A DNA stretch of 64,000 nucleotides, taken from Steromphala cineraria. Lineage: Eukaryota > Mollusca > Gastropoda > Trochida > Trochidae. Of the stretch, positions 55,365 to 64,000 are shown one piece after another (positions within the stretch are counted from its first letter, which is position 1; the number at the start of each line of letters is the position of its first letter). The stretch covers positions 2,400,330 to 2,464,329 of the forward strand of contig OU744736.1 of the NCBI GenBank assembly GCA_916613615.1, given 5' to 3'. The notes under the pieces were generated by a model that made no database searches, was not told the origin of the DNA, and saw only the letters and a list, made by a program, of their open reading frames with translations. The translations under genes were made by a program, and so were the position numbers.

Positions 55365-58300
55365 GATAAACGACGATCTTTAAAAGCATTGACTCCAACA
55401 AATCGCATTCTTGATCGCCCTATTGGACTTCATTAATGTAACAACATATGTCTGTAACCAAGTTCAACAAACACGGTGGCCTTTTAAAGGGATAGTTTGT
55501 TTTAATGTCTGTGAAGTGGCGACCCCACCGCATGATTCCCGGAAGACATGTCTACATCAAACCGGAAGTAACAGAGTAAATAATGCATATGAAAACTATG
55601 GTAACGTGTGTAGGACATACGAATAAGCGTTCTCCTGCGCACCATATACATTGTAGACTCTGTCAACTTTTTCTCTGTGGTTGTAAATTTTATTAAAGGC
55701 ACGATTGCCTGCAATGATATCATTTTTTTACTTACAACCCACACTGTCTGATTATGTAGTATTTAGAACTACGAAGTGGATTTTTAATTAATTTGATATT
55801 GATAATACTTCTTAATTTTCTGAAAATATTGGAATCCAGATTGTGATCTAAATGTCAAACTATCTCGAGGAAAACACAGGTATCAACAATGCAGATCTCT
55901 GTTTCATTGAAAATTAATATATACCAAAATTCTTCCTCCTTTTGAATAAATCAATAACGAAATAATTATTATATCAATTGTGTCAAATTGTGTGAAATAT
56001 TGTCACATCACCTGAAAATCACAAAGTTGTTCCCCTACAATCATATTAATATAAATTTCCCCTAAACTCAAAATTGAGACGGACGTTTTCTGAAAATAGA
56101 GTGTCTTCAAATGCTCAATATATACATATTCTAAATGAAAACAACTTTGAATTTCCGAGTGCACTTCACATTGTTCAATTATTGTTTTAAACCAGCCTGT
56201 ATCAAAGATTTCATATCCTATTCCTATTGATTTGCCGAAACATATTGCAAGGCCGTCAAGCACCAACATATACTAGTAATTCATCTCAAAGACCACAGAA
56301 GTTTGCAGAATGAGATGGACTGATGGACATTTTGAGGGTATCTGTATGGTACCAAGAGAAAAGAATGTTCATTGGTCAGTCCGCCTTGATCTCTTATAAA
56401 CATTTCTGTTGATGACCTATATCGCTTTCTCACACGAAAAGCGATCTCAAACTAAAACAATATGCGCGTGTAAAGTGCAAAAGTCACGACAGTAAAGCAA
56501 GTGCAATTGATCCTGATCTGAGCAAAAGAAGATTTAGCTCTCTTATAACAGAGTTTACTAAGTAACAAATGCATCTTTGAAGTTGTGTAAGGTTCCAAAT
56601 TGAGATTCATGCTTGTCCAGGCACATCGATGATGTCAGTGTTCATATATCGAGTTGACATTACTATGTTAAATCGTTTTATTTAGCCTCACAGTGAATAG
56701 TCGTTTGAAGTTGTATAATATAATTTTTTGGTGATAAAATTGGAATTTGCAGTGGTAGCAAAATGACGTGTCAGAATTAAGTTCCTCAAGAGGATATTAT
56801 AAGATCAAACTGTTTTGTTGGAGAACAGCAAAACAATTACCTAATAGATTCTAAACTTAAGAATGACGATTTTTATGTTGTGATCGCATAGCTTCGATTT
56901 CAGCAAATTTATTCAAGCTTCCATTTATAACACAGAATTAAACCAATTCATATTTACTTATGATTTTACTTACACTTATATGGCAGAGTCCTTCTCATAA
57001 CCAAAGAAGGCTGGATCCTTCATTCAAAACTTACAATGTATTCAAAGAGGTTTAAGATCTTCTATTCAGTTCAGTTAAATGCCGTGAACTGTCATCAATA
57101 ACAAATTCTGTAACTAATCCAGACTTATTTATAAAATAAAGATAATATGACATCGTCCTCATCGACACATCCATACCAAATATGCTGTAAATAAAAATTC
57201 CATAACTTGTAATTCAATATCTGTAAATGCGAGATATAACAGACCTGCACCTATCCCTGAATTCCTGGAACTATTTGACCCACATGTAAGGTTCAAACTG
57301 AAGACACTCTTCTCACGTTCAGATCAGGACCATAAAGATAAATCCCAAACTTCAACTTGACCTTTGACTCCAGAATCCTCCCATCTTGAGGCGTGTCTGT
57401 TTTTATATCATGTTCTCACAGAAAAGTGACTTCAAGAGGATATTTATGAACACCGCAACACCCTGGCTCTGATGTCAGTTAAAAGTTCAAACGAGTTGGT
57501 TCACAAAGAACCTTTTGATCATCAAAATTTCCTTGGATGTACATGTACATGTGATTAAAAGGTAGACGTTTACTTATATTGGCAATATCATTAACGATAT
57601 CCTTTGCTAATACAGAGGCAACATATAACGGTGATCATATGTTTTGTACACTCAACTATATTATGATAGCTTCAGTAACATTACATTTGGCAAAATACTT
57701 CTATGAATTTAAAATACATATTGTTACATAAAAGATTCATTTTGTGAAGTTAATTTTTTTTTGAAAAATAGAGACTGAGATAGGCGTTGGATAAAACATG
57801 CCTTTTGAACTTGTATCTTGGGTTCAAAGTGTCTATTAACATGATACGCTTGACCTGTATTACACATACGTGGACTATATTCGATACCACGCCCCTTTCG
57901 AGAACGTTGATCTTAAAGGAAAATAAAGATTCTACCAACAGAAATCAAACCATCCAAAACGAAGACATCGACAACGCAAATCATCGAATAGATTTATCGT
58001 TTTTTTATCAAGATCCTATTTCTAGCTCGACCGCATACCCCTTATAACTGAGATAAGATTCCCATTTGGGCTCCGTAGATTACCCATTGGAATAACACCT
58101 GCTAGTATACATCTAATTATGCTGGCAATAAATGGCCGTGTCTGCCTCTGGTCCGACTGAGACCAATTCAAGCCAATCTCTGACATTAACAGTTGCTGGG
58201 GGAATAGTTTTATCCTCCATGACCTGACATTAAAGCCAGTTGTCAGGAAAACTATATCTGTATCTGCTGCACAGGTGGTTTATAGTTGCACGTGTAGAAG

Positions 58301-61300
58301 ATTACTGAAATTTCAAGAGCGTCTTGAATGCAAAATAAAACGTTTTATGGTACGTCGAGTTTTTATTTACCTCCCTTTGGAACGTTAAGGTGATGGTTCA
58401 GTCCAGAGAAATAATTACGCCTAAAATTCAAAAGTTCTCACCTTAGTTGTCTAAATTGCATATCCAGTATCGACGTAAGCGATGAAAGAGCTGTATACCA
58501 AATATGAACTAAGTCAAATTTTCAAAATTATAAAAACAATTAATCCAAATCGACTTATGTTTTTATAAGGATAAGGTCATCTAAATGTACAAAAATTACT
58601 AAGTTCCAATTCAGAAGAACAATATGTTTCACGATATTTCTTCATTTCTCCGTTTGGTTTAAGTCAATACTTTTTATAATCAAAATATTGATAGCATTTC
58701 GAATTGACACACATTTTGGAAATAATATCAAACCGTAAAAGCACATTTCCTTGCTCTCTTTACGACTCAGAACACCAAGTTAAACACGAAATGGCTTGTA
58801 AAATGAATATATGTAGGTGACAACATGTTACCCTGTCGTCGACCCTCGTCAACAACACATGCCACCAAAGCAAATCTTATTAATAATCAATGCCTTAGAT
58901 TCTTAGGTTGAGTTATCAATCGGTTTCTGAAATTTCTTCTTCTTCAAAACTGCACATGCTAAATAGCTGGAAAATGCTGACAACATGTTAAACCCCAACT
59001 CACTCACTCACTCTTCAATAACTTCCCTGTTTAAGCATATTTCATCGTGAGAGTTTCATATGTTTTAAGTACAATAGCCGAAATAAAGGTTATATAATAA
59101 AGCTGACGTGTTGTCCGTATGGTTGTTTTCAGGAAGAACATAGACAATTCATAACATAATACATATACTTATATACTTATATAATAAAAGAACATTCGTA
59201 CATTTGAGTAACTATATAATACCAGGGATAAACCTAGGATGCGTTTCTGCGGCATTACCGCATCTGAATGAAAATTGCCGCTCATTGAAATTCCAGTTGC
59301 GGGCATAAGACGCATGATATTTGAAATAACCGTATCCTAAATACACAAGTGCGGGTTTTTCATTATGAATCATAGTAAATCTAGTGTTCAGGGACAAGTA
59401 ACTAAAGCCCCAGTTTTAAATCATGTGCATTGAAAAGACGTCTATTCTTTATGAAACCATTGATCAGCAATTGCCAACGAAAAAAAACCCCACAAGCACG
59501 TTCGTCGGCAAATTTGTTTTGGAATGTTTTGACATCCAATTTTCATACTCAAGTAGGTTATATTTCCATGTGATATCATGTAATACAGGTCAATAACTTT
59601 AATTTAAGTCTCTGAAGTTCATAAATTTCAAAACATACCAGGATTGGCTTTGATTCTCATAACTTACAGCTGACCATACATTACGACATTGAAAACGAAA
59701 GTCAATGCTTCAAGTCTTCTTGCCTAGTCTATTTTCCATGTAGGGGTGAGGAAGTGTTAACCATATGGAAACATGCAAAATTGGTTTGACATACATCAGA
59801 CACTACTATAAATATAGTATGTAGGAAAAAATATCACTTTGTTTGTTACAAGGTAAGTCTTTTGTATCAAATAATTCTATCATACACTTAAATGCCATGA
59901 CAACACCCCCTGACACCCCTTCACTATAGTAAACCATTCCATGCACCGGCTTTATGGAATTAGGTCAACAACTTGATTGACATTTCCTGCTTTGACTGTA
60001 GTAAACTGCAAGACACGTGGGTCTTTAGTTTTGAGCAGGTAAATTCTTTAGAAGGGTCATTTTTTTTTTAAAAATCACAATTATGTGCATGTGAAATATC
60101 AACAATTAACCATCAAATCTGTGTTACTAGTTAGCTGTCTGAGATAAAGCAAAGTATACATATATATTTCTCTTTTAGATATCTAACTAAAGATATTTTT
60201 TTATCATTATTCCACTTTTTTTCTGTCTCACATTACTAATTTTTTTTATGAAAAACACTGATTTATACAGTAAACTACAAATGCTTGTGAAGTGACATGA
60301 ATATTATTCACTAAGATGAGATTACTGTATAAATGATATTTTTGATTGAGTCGTGTGTAAATTTTCATAATATGACAAATATGTGTTAGCATTTCATTTA
60401 CAAACAATTCTTTTAATACAATTCACAGAAAATTTTAAATCCTCAACTTCAAAAGGGCCCACCTTACATGTGCTTGGTGGGGGCACCTGGGCCCTCCTTC
60501 CAAGGATTGGGGCCCACCAAAATTTTACTAGGTGGGGCATTGGCCCACCAATAATTATTCCTAGGTTTATCACTGTAATACACATTAATTCTTCCGAGAG
60601 TCATTCAACTCCTCACTCTGTATCTATCCACCAAAAAGCCTTATAGAACGAACATAAATCTGCAAAACGTTTAGTTCTTAATCAATATTCATGAGCAATA
60701 TCCCGCAACAAGATGTAAACAGACCAGAGTTAGGAGTTGGATCAATTACGCAAGACTTGTTGTTTGCCAAGATACCATTAACGCAGACTAAGAACTGTCT
60801 GTCTGCAGACAAGGGCTGCGTTAACTTATGAATTATTACTGAAGCTATGCATTCGATACGTGCATGTTTGGTTAGGTCGAAGGTTCTTTGGGGTGACCTT
60901 TATTTATACTGCTTGAAGTAGAGTTTGGATTATGTTTAGTTAAGATCAATGTTCAATTTGTCATAATAATTAGTAAAATCGCTTAGTTTTAGATTTTGTA
61001 AATGTTATAGTTGCTGTAGAGTTTAACTGCTTTCATTACTGTAGGTGCTAAGCTAAGACCTATATTCAGTCTCTGAAAAACAATAATTCCAAAATCAACT
61101 ATTTTATATATAGAAAATATAAGAAAGGGGCCACCGATGGCGATAATTAGAATTTTCACATTTCTATCAGTTCGCTACAGATCTAGACTTGCTCTTCAAA
61201 AGTTTTTTTATGTAAAAATGCTATTAACTACAGTCTAAGTGTTGAATTGGGTGCAGCTTGGTAGGTCTATTATTCAGACCCTAAAGGAAAACAATAAGAT

Positions 61301-62997
61301 GAGTTTTCTTATAATTAAGTCTAGAAATGTTGGCAAGATTAGTTCCTCAGCTTTAAAATTCAAGACTCCTTTTATATAATTTCTTCTAAATTATTATGGA
61401 CAAAATTAAAGTCATAAATAGAATAGATGATAGTCCTAGCTTGAGTTAGTTCCCTGTCTTTACTAAAGCATATGATTTACCATGAGATCACCGTTTCCAA
61501 TGTGTTATATTGGTTCGTCTGAATCAATTGAATGTAGCCTTTCACATTTCAGGCATAAGTGGAGGTCAGACCGAGGTTTAAGAAGTCACTTTGGTAATTA
61601 CCGGGTATTATTGAGAAACATGGCTTCTATTTCCACTGGTTGATTCAATACAATCAATTCCTTGGAAACAAACAGCTTAACCGAAATAGTCCTCGGGAAA
61701 CGGACAGAAACTGCACATTGGCTTATTGATTAAGTTTGTATTTGTTAATATTGCAGACCAATTCTCCGGTACATAAGTAACTCAATTGATAAAGCATACA
61801 GGCGCAATAGAGACTATTTTTGCAATGGCCGCCTCAGACAAATTGAATGATGAAAAAATCATCGTGTGATATATTAGGTTTTTTTTGTCTCTTTTGCACT
61901 CGTGGTTTTATCTGACTGTTTTCGGTTGTGTAAATATTTGGAGCCTGCAGAAGACTGTTTACTATTCGGCTAGAATAAATTTAAAGACAAATGACAAACC
62001 ATAAAAGATATAACTGATGCCAAGTCGTAGTTTGTTTTTATCCTGCAGGTTTAAGGTCTTTGACCGTGTAAAAACAAAACAATCTTCACAGAATCATGTG
62101 CCTTGACATAACGTCTTTTAAAGACATATGACAAACAATAATAAATATAACTGTGACAAAGTCGAAGTGTGGTTTTATCCTGCAGGAAAAATCTCAATTT
62201 CAGTAATCTCAGTCCAGGACGATTTACTTCACGATATCGATTTAAGACACATCAAATTTATAAAATCTTTTGCGATTTTCGTGGCATCAGACGAACTAGT
62301 AGAATAATATCAATATCGATATGACATCTTGATACTAGTCAATTTAAGATATTATAAGTTATATTTGCCATGATGGTATCGATTGAAGAAAAATATCATT
62401 CGGGGGATTTGAAATGATCCCGGGAAAAGGAAATGAAGCTCATAGTATGACCAATATGCAATCATTTCAAGTAAGAAGATGACATTCGACCACCTAGGAA
62501 TAGAATCGACGTGATATATAAATATTCATGCCTGGTCTAGACATAAAATGTATGTAAAACACAATATATTGTTGGACTCGACACAACTATTCGTCTATAC
62601 TGGAAATGATATCTCTGTGAGATCGTTCTCTGAAATATTCATATGAATATTTTAATTTTAATCAATTAAATGTAGGGAATGGATCCTGAGAAAACGAATA
62701 TGTTATATCAAAATGTAGACTATCTTTAAGAGGTAATGTTTCGAGCTATGGTAAATTTCAGGTAAAGGTTAGGTATAGTCTATGGCTAAGCATTGGAAGC
62801 TCATTAGACATGATTCAAGGAGAACATATATATGTTTTAGCAGTGATGTAATCTGATTATTTCAATGAAAATTATATAACACGAATTAAAGCAACGGAGC
62901 ATAAGACAAGTGAGAATTTTACTAGATTTTACTATTCAGGAGGATATATCATGTTTCGGCTTTGGATGAGAGAAAAACAACAACGAGAGTCCATCGT
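55365..62997. other. Gene-poor AT-rich DNA
   Basis: No exon, RNA gene or repeat family was recognised in more than 7 kb. A G-rich patch at 60450-60560 (GGGGGCACCTGGGCCC, GGGGCCCACC) stands out in composition but has no known identity. Confidence 0.4.
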
Positions 62998-63083
62998 GTC
63001 TGAGGGTACGAATGTTGCGCTAACTCCACTAATCTGTACCCTGGGCTCAGAAGCTAGACTTCGCTCGCGCAACATTCGTACCC
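62998..63083 (+). repeat. Dispersed ~86-bp repeat, copy 2, with 17-bp inverted arms
   Basis: Shares its body with 22586-22660. Here GGGTACGAATGTTGCGC at 63004-63020 is the exact reverse complement of GCGCAACATTCGTACCC at 63067-63083, so the unit folds into a hairpin. Confidence 0.8.
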
Positions 63084-64000
63084 AGAAACAGGATGATGAG
63101 AGTCTGGTAGACAGACTAGGTATAGCCAAGCGAGCACTTTTACTAGCACTGGATATATCGTTTCCAATATTGGAAATAATAACAGTGAAATCATGCAAAG
63201 CTTGCAACTGTTACTGGCGGCATATGGTGAACGTAATATTGTTATAGGACCGACCTCATTTTCATCACAATGTAATGCTCTTTAGCATATGTCGTCACAT
63301 TGAAAACATTCTGAAAAGGACAATTTTTTTATTCTAGGTTTAAGGTCTTTGACCGGGTAAATTCAAACCATCTTCATATGACTTGACATAACTTCTTTTA
63401 CCGAAGTATGTTAGAAGATGTGACGTTTACATGGAGAACTTATACTGGGTATTTGACTGATAATCATGCGAATTCATAATGTATCTGTATGAACAGAAGC
63501 AATATTCCAATCAATATCCTGCAATATTTTAACATAACATTCTATGTTGATTGTAGAACCGTTAAATTCCTCAGACATATATTAATATAACTTACTGAGT
63601 TGATAATATCATATGGGATTATAACTAAGTATGTTTTGACGTTGAACACGGATGGAATGCTTTAAACCATTTCGTAAAAAGATTTGATATCTTCATTGGA
63701 GGCCGACAAAATATCACCGAACATAAAACTGCCGACTCGTCTAAGTAGCTTATCACATTGACCAGATTATCACATCAACAGGAAATTGCCACTGTCGTTT
63801 TTCTGATAAGAAAATGAGGTTGTTATCATGAGAGTCTAAACTGAGACTTTCTGGACCCAATCACCTTCGCTCATAAAAACGACAAATAAAACAATTTCAA
63901 GAAATACATGTTTAAGAAAGTTGTGATATAAGCATATCTTTTGCATATGATTAGATTGGCAACTATTGCTATTCGGCAACTACTTTACGGTCGACCACGA
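63084..64000. other. No recognised feature
   Basis: AT-rich DNA to the end of the window. Nothing supported by sequence was seen. Confidence 0.4.

Noticed and set aside
58040..58300. GC-richer island that might be a non-coding exon
   Set aside because: No frame and no clear splice sites; composition alone is not enough.
60394..60646. Overlapping frames in a G-rich patch
   Set aside because: Composition-driven, short, and without recognisable motifs.

Overview
The window looks like nuclear DNA of an animal, most likely a bivalve mollusc. It is AT-rich with sparse, intron-split genes. It carries tyrosine-recombinase retrotransposons of the Ngaro and DIRS types, many foldback and MITE-like elements, and a small heat-shock protein with two alpha-crystallin domains. 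The bivalve assignment is inferred from these element types; nothing in the sequence fixes the species.

Three host genes are supported. (1) On the minus strand at 1282-2316 there is a complete type II membrane glycosyltransferase (344 aa). (2) On the plus strand, five exons between 13332 and 34025 join with matching intron phases into a 275-aa intracellular protein of unknown function. None of these exons is obvious from open reading frames alone. Its introns hold most of the mobile DNA in the window. (3) On the minus strand at 44034-45290 there is a 418-aa small heat-shock protein: two alpha-crystallin domains joined by a Gln/Pro-rich linker, coded in a single exon.

Layout. 0-6 kb: glycosyltransferase, then non-coding DNA. 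6.85-10.43 kb: a 22/44-bp satellite with an internal duplication of about 0.5 kb. 12.2-12.8 kb: a MITE nested in an older repeat. 13.3-34.0 kb: the five-exon gene. Intron 1 contains a 41-bp minisatellite grown from the first exon-intron junction, foldback elements and a 5.7-kb Ngaro-like element with split direct repeats (gag, RT-RNase H, tyrosine recombinase, SGNH hydrolase). Intron 2 contains short MITEs. Intron 4 contains a deleted I-type LINE joined to a decayed DIRS fragment, and more MITEs. 34.0-36.2 kb: a 3' UTR MITE, a LINE scrap and a solo LTR with a 5-bp target duplication. 36.8-42.1 kb: one repeat element nested inside another, each with 10-bp inverted ends and its own tandem array. 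44.0-45.3 kb: the heat-shock gene. 45.3-64.0 kb: almost gene-free, with a TA-flanked MITE and a 1.3-kb repeat packed with TCAAGGTCA-like motifs.

The two most notable results are the split gene, recovered by phase-matched splice sites, and the minisatellite that has copied its first splice donor about 15 times. No prokaryotic system, CRISPR array, rRNA or convincing tRNA gene was seen. All identifications rest on reading the sequence and on remembered family signatures; no database search was possible.
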